DNA of 8,427 nucleotides from Methylococcales bacterium (GTDB taxonomy: Bacteria; Pseudomonadota; Gammaproteobacteria; Methylococcales; Methylomonadaceae). Under the pieces are notes generated by a model. The model saw nothing but the letters and a program-made list of their open reading frames with translations. It searched no databases and was not told the DNA's origin. The position numbers were made by a program, and so were the translations under genes. The stretch is from positions 1-8,427 of the forward strand of contig JAGLUC010000469.1 in NCBI GenBank assembly GCA_023134955.1, read 5' to 3'. Positions 1 through 6,550 of this stretch are shown here, in pieces (position 1 is the stretch's first letter; the number at the start of each line of letters is the position of its first letter).

Positions 1-92
1 CGGGCTACCTTTTCATTACTGCGAATACTTTTGGAGCGATTAATAATAGCCGTGTCAATAGAATAGCCAAAAGTATTATTGGTTTTGTTCAT
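1..92 (-). CDS. Start of an unidentified gene, cut by the left edge
   Basis: An open frame begins at an ATG (complement of 90-92) and stays open to the window edge, giving 30 complete codons that start MNKTNNTFGYSIDTAIINRS. An in-frame TAA lies a few codons upstream, so the frame cannot begin much earlier. Upstream on the same strand is an extended -10-like TGGCATAAT (complement, about 107-115), but I see no good -35 and no clear Shine-Dalgarno sequence. It follows the small lipoprotein gene in the same direction, about 78 bp downstream of its stop. The visible residues are polar, without a signal peptide or membrane segment, and I do not recognise the family. It may be a genuine gene or a chance frame; the piece is too short to decide. 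Confidence 0.4.
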   Translation of the reverse strand, partial: MNKTNNTFGYSIDTAIINRSKSIRSNEKVA

Positions 93-170
93 TATGCTTT
101 TGACTGATAATTATGCCAGGCTTCTTTTTTCGCTTGAGTCCGAATAGTTGTTGATGTTAAGACAAGGGCT

Positions 171-554
171 TTACATCACAAAACACTGAGACTCAGCAAA
201 TTTATCCGCTTCTTTAAGACGGGTTCTTAAGTCTTTTGAATGTTCAGGATCACGAAATACAGCACCATTCTCACCTGGTGTTTTCTTTAAGTAAGAAAAA
301 GTTTTAGCACCTTCGTATTCAGCAAAGGTTAATTTCTCTGCAATTTTGTCAATTTTACAGCCACAGGCATATTGGTTGATATAGGCTTTGCTTCCAGTTA
401 ACCCCCCATGTTTTGCAATGCAGTTAAAGACATATTCAATACGATCACGGGTTGGGTAATCATTAACAAAAGTAGAAATATTTGATTGATTTGTGGTTGC
501 ACAGCCAGAAATTAAGGCAGTTAAAGCAATTGATAAGATTATTTTTTTGTTCAT
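171..554 (-). CDS. Small cysteine-containing lipoprotein, function unknown
   Basis: This 127-residue protein begins with a lysine-bearing n-region, a short hydrophobic stretch and a lipobox LISGC with the lipidated cysteine at position 18, so it should be a membrane-anchored lipoprotein facing the periplasm. The mature part has four further cysteines: C45 (FNCIAKHGG), C64 and C66 in a CxC motif (YACGCKID), and C124 near the C-terminus. Such spacing could form disulfides or a metal or redox site, but that is inference. The C-terminal half is charged and probably helical. I have a vague, unverified recollection of similar proteins near PQQ alcohol dehydrogenase genes of methylotrophs, so I give no name. 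It lies downstream of a DUF302 lipoprotein on the same strand, separated by an inverted-repeat element. No strong ribosome binding site precedes the ATG. Confidence 0.8.
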   Translation of the reverse strand: MNKKIILSIALTALISGCATTNQSNISTFVNDYPTRDRIEYVFNCIAKHGGLTGSKAYINQYACGCKIDKIAEKLTFAEYEGAKTFSYLKKTPGENGAVFRDPEHSKDLRTRLKEADKFAESQCFVM

Positions 555-586
555 GTTTTTATAAAATAAGAGAGTAGAGAGGTTAA

Positions 587-705
587 GGAGCGTGTATGAA
601 ATAACTTTGATAATTTGGAAGTGAGACTTTAGTCTCGCTCAAGTCAGGCGAGGCTGAAGCCTCACTTCCTGTGATGGGTGTGATTTTAATTTCATGCACG
701 ATTCC
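587..705. repeat. Nested inverted-repeat element, MITE/REPIN-like
   Basis: Two 22-base arms, 617-638 and 648-669, are inverted copies with three transition differences and a 9-base loop. Each arm is also a palindrome on its own: GAGACT-TT-AGTCTC at 623-636 and GAGGCT-GA-AGCCTC at 650-663. An outer imperfect inverted pair, 587-602 and 689-705, shares CGTG(T/C)ATGAAAT and encloses the whole. The mirrored architecture is typical of REPIN or small non-autonomous mobile elements. It sits between two minus-strand lipoprotein genes, in the likely leader of the 171-554 gene. No transposase is nearby and no convincing target-site duplication is visible. No run of T follows the stem on the minus strand, so it does not look like an ordinary intrinsic terminator. 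Confidence 0.75.
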
Positions 706-723
706 AAGTGCTTAATTATACCT

Positions 724-747
724 AATTTAAAACAGGCAGCTTTCCTG
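724..747 (-). terminator. Weak terminator candidate after the DUF302 gene
   Basis: Just after the stop of the DUF302 gene the minus strand reads CAGG-AAAGCTG-CCTG followed by TTTTAAATT. This is a 4-bp GC-rich stem with a 7-base loop and a short T run. The stem is short, so termination would be partial at best. Confidence 0.25.
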
Positions 748-750
748 AAA

Positions 751-1212
751 TTATTCTTCAACACCAAAATCGACAATTTGTTTGAGTGTTTTGTTCATTT
801 CTTTTGCAAAATCATTAAGCTGTTTATTATCGGTATCACTGGGAAGTAAATGTATTTTGACGATTGTTTTTCCCTCAAAAGCATAGGTCACAATATTACA
901 GGGCATGTAACTGACAGCGTGGGGCGATAGTAATAATAAGGTCTTGGCATGGGTTAAATTACAAAACTGAATAGTATCGTAATCAGGAAAATCTTTTGTG
1001 CCTCTGTCACGGATGACTTTTCCCACCCGACTATGTCCAGTAATGCGGAAATTATGTTCAGCAATGGCAATTTCCAATTCGGCTAAAACATCATCGTAAG
1101 GCTTTAAGGTCTCCGCTTGGTAATAGGGGATAAGCTCACTATTTTGAGGTGATTGAGCAGCACAGCTTGCAATAAAAATTAAACTTGAGAGAATGAGCAA
1201 TCTAATTAACAT
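751..1212 (-). CDS. DUF302-domain lipoprotein
   Basis: This is a 153-residue protein. Its N-terminus MLIRLLILSSLIFIASC is a lipoprotein signal with the lipidated cysteine at position 17, followed by a polar linker and a domain at about residues 35-150 that I recognise as DUF302. Supporting motifs are the IQFCNLTHAK segment (C84), the hydrophobic LLLLSPHAV strand and the PCNIVTY motif with C105, which matches the conserved proline-cysteine of the family. DUF302 has no settled biochemical function; members are small periplasmic or cytoplasmic proteins often beside redox or metal genes. The start at 1212 is favoured because the signal peptide begins exactly there. Its start codon lies 16 bp from that of divergent mobA. 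No Shine-Dalgarno sequence is evident. Whether the two conserved cysteines act in redox or metal binding cannot be seen from sequence. Confidence 0.85.
   Translation of the reverse strand: MLIRLLILSSLIFIASCAAQSPQNSELIPYYQAETLKPYDDVLAELEIAIAEHNFRITGHSRVGKVIRDRGTKDFPDYDTIQFCNLTHAKTLLLLSPHAVSYMPCNIVTYAFEGKTIVKIHLLPSDTDNKQLNDFAKEMNKTLKQIVDFGVEE
1185..1212 (+). promoter_or_regulatory. Possible mobA promoter inside the DUF302 signal-peptide codons
   Basis: TTGAGA at 1185-1190 matches the -35 consensus at five of six positions. Sixteen bases on, TAACAT at 1207-1212 matches the -10 at four of six. Transcription would start near 1219, about 10 bases before the mobA ATG. With only 16 bp between the divergent start codons, any mobA promoter must overlap the neighbouring gene, but this particular match is modest. 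Confidence 0.3.
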
Positions 1213-1228
1213 AGATAGTATTTAGCAT

Positions 1229-1816
1229 ATGAATAAAGTAACAGGTGTTGTTCTTGCTGGCGGTTTAGCACGACGCATGAATAATCAAGATAAGGGTTTA
1301 GTCATTTATCATAACAGACCTATGGTGAGTTATGCAGTTGATGCACTATCTAAAGTTGCTGCTCCTGTTTTCATTAATGCTAATCGCAATCTTGCAGAAT
1401 ATCGACAATTTTCTTGTCAGGTGATTACTGATAAAACCGATACCTTTGATGGACCTTTAGCAGGTATTTTATCGGCGATGGAATATGTTAACAGCGGTGA
1501 TTTAATCGTTATGCCGTGTGATTCCCCCTTGATTAAAGCTAAGCATTTACAAAAATTACTGGATGCCTTGTCTGATGAAAAAATTGATATTGCAGTGGCT
1601 TTTGATGGAGAGCGTATGCATCCAGTTTTTTTAGCATTAAGGTCAGATTTAAGACAAAGTCTGGAAAAATACTTGGCAGGGGGTGATCGTAAAATTATTT
1701 TATGGTTAAAACAACACCGATTAGTAACAGTTGATTTTAAAGATCATGCAGAGGTGTTTTTAAATATAAATACCTTGTCTGAATTAGATGCTTTGGAGAA
1801 CAGCAGAGATGAGTAA
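1229..1816 (+). CDS. mobA: Molybdenum cofactor guanylyltransferase MobA
   Basis: MobA transfers GMP from GTP to molybdopterin to make the guanine dinucleotide cofactor (and bis-MGD) used by DMSO-reductase-family enzymes such as formate dehydrogenase, in the cytoplasm. At 195 residues it is the length of E. coli MobA. The nucleotidyltransferase signature LAGGLARRM is at residues 9-17, followed by the DKGL lysine region (21-24). Then come the guanine/Mg region DGPLAGI (74-80), the metal-binding PCDSP (96-100, aspartate 98), HPVFLALR (131-138) and the closing FLNINT motif (177-182). The ribosome binding site is weak. It overlaps fdhD by 8 bases (ATGAGTAA), indicating one transcript with translational coupling. 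The divergent neighbour is a DUF302 lipoprotein. Alternative members of the family (MocA, MobC) fit the motifs less well. Confidence 0.95.
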   Translation: MNKVTGVVLAGGLARRMNNQDKGLVIYHNRPMVSYAVDALSKVAAPVFINANRNLAEYRQFSCQVITDKTDTFDGPLAGILSAMEYVNSGDLIVMPCDSPLIKAKHLQKLLDALSDEKIDIAVAFDGERMHPVFLALRSDLRQSLEKYLAGGDRKIILWLKQHRLVTVDFKDHAEVFLNINTLSELDALENSRDE

Positions 1817-2639
1817 AATAAAAAAACCAGAAATGACCGATGCTGGTTTAGGTTTTTCAAAACCCGCTATTGCTATAGATGAAAGAGGTAATAGTCGACA
1901 AGTCGAATTAGTGGGGGAGCGAGCGCTGACTATTTATGTTGATAAACAAGAAATTGTAACTTTAATGACTATGGGTACACATCCTGAATTGTTGACTTTA
2001 GGCTATTTAAAAAACCAGGGCTTCTTTGAGCATATCAATGAAATAAAACTGGTGCAGGTGGATTGGGAAACTGAAGCCGTTGCCGTGGTTACTAATCATG
2101 AAAATTCAGACTTTTCTGAACAAATGAAGCAGCGAACAGTAACAACTGGTTGTGGCCAAGGTACCGTATTTGGCCGATTAGTGGATAAATTAAAGAATAT
2201 CACTATCTCGCCGTTAAACTTTAAGCAAAGTACGCTTTATGCTTTGTTAGATTCACTCAAAGCCCATAATGAAGTGTATAAAAAAGCAGGGGCAGTCCAT
2301 GGTTGTGCATTATGTACAGCAAGTGAAATTGATTTTTTTATAGAAGATGTTGGCAGGCATAATGCCGTTGATGCTATTGCTGGCTATATGTGGATTAATG
2401 GATTAGCCGGTGAAAATAAAATTTTCTATACCACTGGACGACTCACTTCGGAAATGGTGATTAAAATTGCGCAAATGGGTATTTCAATTTTATTGTCGCG
2501 ATCAGGTGCTACACAAATGGGTCTGGATATGGCAAAACAGGCTGGTATAACCTTAATATCGCGAGCCAGAGGCAAGCATTTTATGGTGCTAAATGGTGCT
2601 AGAAACATTAAATTTAATATGGATATGACGTACAATTAA
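1809..2639 (+). CDS. fdhD: Formate dehydrogenase accessory sulfurtransferase FdhD
   Basis: FdhD moves sulfur from the IscS cysteine desulfurase to the Mo/W bis-MGD cofactor before it is inserted into formate dehydrogenase. I chose the ATG at 1809 (276 residues) because it overlaps the mobA stop as ATGAGTAA with GGAG ten bases upstream. An ATG at 1788 would add seven residues with no better signal. Family landmarks are the loop TTGCGQG (C115), VHGCALCTAS (C166, C169), EDVGRHNAVD (179-188), the TTGRLTSEMV segment and the SRSGATQMG segment. Unusually, the CGxC loop that carries C121 and C124 in E. coli is CGQG here, so the second cysteine is absent, while a CxxC appears at 166-169 where E. coli has TGCTHA. 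The pairing with mobA implies a molybdenum or tungsten formate dehydrogenase elsewhere in the genome. Confidence 0.93.
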   Translation: MSKIKKPEMTDAGLGFSKPAIAIDERGNSRQVELVGERALTIYVDKQEIVTLMTMGTHPELLTLGYLKNQGFFEHINEIKLVQVDWETEAVAVVTNHENSDFSEQMKQRTVTTGCGQGTVFGRLVDKLKNITISPLNFKQSTLYALLDSLKAHNEVYKKAGAVHGCALCTASEIDFFIEDVGRHNAVDAIAGYMWINGLAGENKIFYTTGRLTSEMVIKIAQMGISILLSRSGATQMGLDMAKQAGITLISRARGKHFMVLNGARNIKFNMDMTYN

Positions 2640-2671
2640 AAGTATCGCCCAAATACTTGTCGTCTTTAATT
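2640..2671 (+). terminator. Weak hairpin just after fdhD
   Basis: AAGTAT at 2640-2645 pairs with ATACTT at 2653-2658 around a 7-base loop, starting right after the fdhD stop. The following bases are T-rich (GTCGTCTTTAATTT) but contain no uninterrupted run. It could end the mobA-fdhD transcript inefficiently. Confidence 0.3.
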
Positions 2672-2672
2672 T

Positions 2673-2700
2673 ATTCCATCATATTATGGAATGGTATAAA
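2673..2700 (+). promoter_or_regulatory. Extended -10 promoter candidate with adjacent palindrome, upstream of the MHYT kinase
   Basis: TGGTATAAA at 2692-2700 is an extended -10 element 35 bases before the kinase ATG at 2736. The -35 region is poor but overlaps a perfect inverted repeat, ATTCCAT (2673-2679) and ATGGAAT (2686-2692), separated by six bases. A repeat in that position would suit an operator for a dimeric regulator. This is positional inference only. Confidence 0.4.
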
Positions 2701-2735
2701 AAACAAAAGCTTATCAATCATTATGAAGTGGTATT

Positions 2736-5003
2736 ATGTTTATTGAACTTAGTAGCAGTACTCCTCTTGCCAACATACTGACAACAACATATGACCCACT
2801 TTTAGTTGCACTTTCTATTTTAATTGCGATATCTTCTTCATTTAGTGCATTTGGAATTTCTGAAAGAGCAGCTTCTACATCTAAAAAAACCAGTAAAATT
2901 GCATGGAACTTATTTGGAGCAACTGCAATGGGGTTTGGGATTTGGGCGATGCATTTTATGGGAATGCTGGCTTTTCATTTACCTATTCCAGTGTCGTATA
3001 ACATTAGCATTACAATTCTATCTGTTATTCCAGCAATATGCGCTTGTAGTGTTGTGTTATGGATGATGACTCAAAAAGAGTTTACTTATAGTCGTTTATT
3101 GTTTTCAGGTGTATTGCTAGGTTCTGGTATCGGGGCTATGCATTATACGGGGATGATGGCTATGCAATTAAATGCGAGCATGATTCACAATACAGGGGTA
3201 TTTTACCTGTCATTATTGGTTGCGGTGATATTAGCTACAGTTGCATTAAAAATCAATAATATTGCTGTTAACCGAGATGAATATTATTTTTTAAATAAAA
3301 AACAAATCAGTGCTGCTATTGTTATGGGGGTTGCCACGTCAGGCATGCATTATACGGCTATGCAGGCAGTATATTTTATCCCTCTACAATCAACTAACCT
3401 TATTATTACTCAAGATATTAATAGCTTAGCCATAATGGTCGGTGTGGTTATGTTTATTATTTTAGTTTTTGCAATGCTTATTCCTCATTTATTGAGATTT
3501 AAACAGATAACTAAAGAGCTTTATTTGCATGTGGAAAGCTTGAATGAGAGTAAAGCAAAGATACAGGCGATCATTGACTCGTCATACGATGCTTTAATAC
3601 AGATTGATTCAACAGGAAAAGTAATTGGCTGGAGTCGGCAAGCTGAAAAAATGTTTGGCTGGATAGAAAATGAAATTTTAGGGCGGAAACTTGATGGGTT
3701 TATTGTTCCTGTTCGATACCGCAAATCATATTTTAAAGAAATAACAAAGTTTTTAGCTAGAGACGAAGAGAAGCATATTAATAAAATAATTGAGAGCAAG
3801 GCAATTAATAAAAATGCTGAAGAGTTCCCTGTAGAGTTTATTCTTGCAGCCGTTAAAATAAAAAAAGGCTTTGAATTTAATGCTTTTGTTCGAGATATTA
3901 GCGATCGAAGAAAAGCAGAGGAAAACCTGTTATTGTTTGCCAGTATTTTTAGAGATATTCGTGATGGCATTATTATTACTGATATTAAAGGGGCGATAAT
4001 AGATGTAAACCCTTCTTTTTGTAAAATCACTGGCTATTGTAAAGATGAGGTGCTTGGTAAAAACCCCAATATGCTTAATTCAGGGAAACAAGATGCCGAT
4101 TTTTATAAAAAAATGTGGCTTTTACTTGAACATCATGGACATTGGCAAGGAGAAGTATGGAACTGTAAGAAAAATGGAGAACTTTATGCTGAAATATTGA
4201 CTATTTCAGCATTAAAAAATGATAGCGGTAAAACATTACATTATGTTGGTTTATTTACCGATATTACCAAAAGAATACAGCAGGAAGTTGAGTTACAACA
4301 ATCTAAAGAAGATGCAGATAAGGCTAATAGAACTAAATCAGAGTTTTTAGCTAATATGAGCCATGAATTACGAACTCCCATGCATGCTATTTTAAGCTTC
4401 TCTAAAATAGGTATTAAAAAGTTAGATACAGCAGATAAAGAACAATTGCATAAATATTTTTCTAATATTGAAATAAGTGGTGAGCGTTTATTGGGATTGC
4501 TGAATGAATTGCTAGATTTGTCAAAATTAGAATCAGGAAAGATGGAGTTGAATATAAATTATCATGATCTCGTCACTGTTTTTAAAAATTGCCAGCTAGA
4601 GCAAGATCAATTAATGAAAGATTCATCAATTAAATTACAAATTAATAAGCCTTTATATCCAGTTACTGGTCATTTTGATGCGCCTCGTATAGGACAAATT
4701 ATGACTAACCTTTTATCTAATGCCATAAAATTTAGTCCGAAAGCAAGTTTAATTACAGTCACAATAGATAAAGTTGGAAATCAGGATTTATTTTTTTCCA
4801 TAAAAGATCAGGGCATTGGTATTCCAGAAAGTGAATTAGATGATGTTTTTGATGCTTTTGTTCAGAGTAGTAAAACCAAAACAGGCGCAGGTGGTACAGG
4901 ACTGGGTCTGGCTATTTGTAAACAAATAATGAAAGCTCATAATGGGGAAATTTGGGCAGAATCAACATCTGAGGGTGGCGCATTATTTAAGTTTGTTATT
5001 TGA
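2736..5003 (+). CDS. MHYT-PAS-PAS sensor histidine kinase
   Basis: A 755-residue membrane sensor kinase. Residues about 20-252 form a seven-helix MHYT domain with three signature motifs: MHFMGM (72-77), MHYTGM (135-140) and MHYTAM (204-209). The family literature proposes that these Met/His residues bind a metal, probably copper, to sense O2, CO or NO. A short linker is followed by PAS domains at about 272-390 and 395-512, the second ending in the FTDITKR type of boundary. HisKA spans about 533-600 with phospho-accepting H543 in MSHELRTP. HATPase_c has an N box (N658, N662), DQGIGIP (691-697), FDAFVQ and GGTGLGL (719-725), so the kinase should be active. There is no receiver or Hpt domain and no response regulator beside it, so its partner is unknown. 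The start fits the family, whose first helix follows a YDPLLV segment. Upstream is a promoter candidate; it converges with the CHASE8 kinase gene. Confidence 0.92.
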   Translation: MFIELSSSTPLANILTTTYDPLLVALSILIAISSSFSAFGISERAASTSKKTSKIAWNLFGATAMGFGIWAMHFMGMLAFHLPIPVSYNISITILSVIPAICACSVVLWMMTQKEFTYSRLLFSGVLLGSGIGAMHYTGMMAMQLNASMIHNTGVFYLSLLVAVILATVALKINNIAVNRDEYYFLNKKQISAAIVMGVATSGMHYTAMQAVYFIPLQSTNLIITQDINSLAIMVGVVMFIILVFAMLIPHLLRFKQITKELYLHVESLNESKAKIQAIIDSSYDALIQIDSTGKVIGWSRQAEKMFGWIENEILGRKLDGFIVPVRYRKSYFKEITKFLARDEEKHINKIIESKAINKNAEEFPVEFILAAVKIKKGFEFNAFVRDISDRRKAEENLLLFASIFRDIRDGIIITDIKGAIIDVNPSFCKITGYCKDEVLGKNPNMLNSGKQDADFYKKMWLLLEHHGHWQGEVWNCKKNGELYAEILTISALKNDSGKTLHYVGLFTDITKRIQQEVELQQSKEDADKANRTKSEFLANMSHELRTPMHAILSFSKIGIKKLDTADKEQLHKYFSNIEISGERLLGLLNELLDLSKLESGKMELNINYHDLVTVFKNCQLEQDQLMKDSSIKLQINKPLYPVTGHFDAPRIGQIMTNLLSNAIKFSPKASLITVTIDKVGNQDLFFSIKDQGIGIPESELDDVFDAFVQSSKTKTGAGGTGLGLAICKQIMKAHNGEIWAESTSEGGALFKFVI

Positions 5004-5015
5004 TCAAAGCATTTA

Positions 5016-5076
5016 ATACTTCAACACTTAACGGTGATGTAGCCTTGTTAAAAGTATGGGTTGTTTTTATTTTATT
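5016..5076. terminator. Probable shared terminator between convergent kinase genes
   Basis: ATACTT (5016-5021) pairs with AAGTAT (5052-5057), and TTAAC (5028-5032) with GTTAA (5047-5051), continued by GG (5033-5034) with CC (5043-5044). The stem is interrupted by a 6-base bulge and a 2-base bulge. On the plus strand a T-rich run (5061-5075) follows, which suits the end of the MHYT kinase message. The minus-strand side has AT-rich but not run-like sequence. The run overlaps the last codons of the convergent gene. Confidence 0.4.
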
Positions 5077-6548
5077 GGGAATTTAATCCAAAAAGTACTG
5101 CCTTTTCCAAGGGTGCTGTAAACACCTATCTCGCCATTTAACGCTGCCATTATCTTTTTGCATATAGTCAGCCCAACACCTGTTCCTTCAATAGTTGAAT
5201 TGGCAGCACCCAGGCGTTCAAAAGGTTGAAATATTTGGCTTATTTGTTCTTCTGTTAGACCCTTTCCAGTATCGCTTATTTTAATCGTTAAGGTATTGTC
5301 TACTGATTCAGAACTTAAAGTGATATGCCCAGATGGACAATTATATTTTATGGCATTAGATAAAATATTGATAATGACTTGTTTTAATCGGGTGGGGTCT
5401 GTTACTAGAGCGCAGTCATTTTTTATGCTGATTTCATCATTAATGACAATATTTCTTTTGTCTACCAAGGGTTTAACCAAGTCCAAGCAACTAGTCAGGA
5501 TAGTAGTTAACGAGCAGGGTTGATAATCTAAATCTATATAGCCACTTTCAATTTTTGATAATTCCAGGATTTCTGTAATTAAGGTTAATAGATGCTGTCC
5601 TGCCGTTAAGATAGCATCATTTGAGTCTTTGTGAGAGGGACTCAGTTCATCCATATCCATTAACTGAGAGAAGCCTAAAATAGCATTCAATGGTGTGCGT
5701 AATTCATGGCTCATATTGGATAGAAATTCTGATTTTGCCTGGTTAGCTTTTTCAGCAGCTTCTTTGGCAATTAATAAATCCTGGGTTCTTTGCTTAATTT
5801 GTTGTTCTAAATCAGATTGATAATGCTTAAGTTGTTGGTCTCGTGATTCAAGTACCGTTAACATTTGATTAAAGCTGGTAATTAAATCACCAATTTCATC
5901 CTCACTAATTTTCTTAACACGCGATGAGTAGTCTGCTTGTTCACGTATATCATGAATAGACTTATTTAAAGCGAGCAATGGTCTGGTAATAATTATCTGT
6001 AAAATTTCTGTTAAAAGTAAAATTATAGGGAATGCCACAATAATAATTATTAAAGAGAGAGACAGGTAGGATTGAAAATATTTAGAGGCTTGCCTTAAGT
6101 TTGATTCTATAAACAATGTACCTATTTGTTTGTCATTGCTTATGATTGGGTGGAAATAATCCAGATACTCTTGATTCAGATAATGGGTGAAGAAATACCC
6201 TTGTTTTTTAAAAGCATAGTTGGGTAGAGGGCTAGGTGCTAATGTTGAATGGTATTGAGCAAAGATTTCTTCCGTTTCATTATATAAAATAGCTACTTGA
6301 ATATCAGTTGTGGCATTTAAGCTTTTTAATATTTGTTGAGCGGTGACTGGATCATTAAAAACGAGTGATGCTGATAGATTATAAGATATTGATTTTGCAA
6401 GTATCTTTGTGTTTTCAAATAAGCTACCTCTATGTTTATTAAAATTAAAAATGCCTATGACTAATAGGGCTGAAGTTAAAGATATAAAACTGACAAGTAA
6501 TATGGCTAATCGTAGTTTAGATTTAAAAGAAATATATCGTTGCTTCAT
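5067..6548 (-). CDS. CHASE8-HAMP sensor histidine kinase, partner of the YfiR protein
   Basis: A 493-residue inner-membrane kinase. TM1 is about 12-34 and TM2 about 161-182. Between them is a periplasmic domain of about 120 residues whose start (LAKSISYNLSASLVFNDP) fits CHASE8, the sensor type also found in the cyclase YfiN/TpbB. HAMP follows (about 182-235, with the DEIGDLITSFNQM segment), then a short coiled coil, HisKA (about 273-338) with phospho-accepting H281 in MSHELRTP, and HATPase_c. The latter has N394/N398, DTGKG (426-430), QPFERLG and GTGVGL (455-460). All catalytic motifs are intact; no GGDEF, receiver or Hpt domain is present. The gene starts two bases after the YfiR stop with a poor ribosome binding site, so translation is probably coupled. 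By analogy with YfiN, the periplasmic YfiR-type protein likely binds the CHASE8 domain and controls kinase activity; that is inference. Its response regulator is not in the window. Confidence 0.92.
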   Translation of the reverse strand: MKQRYISFKSKLRLAILLVSFISLTSALLVIGIFNFNKHRGSLFENTKILAKSISYNLSASLVFNDPVTAQQILKSLNATTDIQVAILYNETEEIFAQYHSTLAPSPLPNYAFKKQGYFFTHYLNQEYLDYFHPIISNDKQIGTLFIESNLRQASKYFQSYLSLSLIIIIVAFPIILLLTEILQIIITRPLLALNKSIHDIREQADYSSRVKKISEDEIGDLITSFNQMLTVLESRDQQLKHYQSDLEQQIKQRTQDLLIAKEAAEKANQAKSEFLSNMSHELRTPLNAILGFSQLMDMDELSPSHKDSNDAILTAGQHLLTLITEILELSKIESGYIDLDYQPCSLTTILTSCLDLVKPLVDKRNIVINDEISIKNDCALVTDPTRLKQVIINILSNAIKYNCPSGHITLSSESVDNTLTIKISDTGKGLTEEQISQIFQPFERLGAANSTIEGTGVGLTICKKIMAALNGEIGVYSTLGKGSTFWIKFPIK

Positions 6549-6550
6549 TT

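Noticed and set aside
617..669. The large inverted repeat as an intrinsic terminator
   Set aside because: No T run follows on the minus strand, where the flanking genes are transcribed; the nested palindromes suit a REPIN-like element better.
1788..1790. ATG at 1788 as the fdhD start
   Set aside because: Gives a longer overlap with mobA and poorer ribosome-binding spacing than the ATG at 1809, which forms the compact ATGAGTAA junction.
2426..2635. Minus-strand open frame of 69 codons
   Set aside because: Antisense to the conserved C-terminal part of fdhD.
3521..4030. Minus-strand open frame of 169 codons
   Set aside because: It lies entirely antisense to the PAS region of the MHYT kinase, whose domain match is unambiguous, and shows no family motifs.
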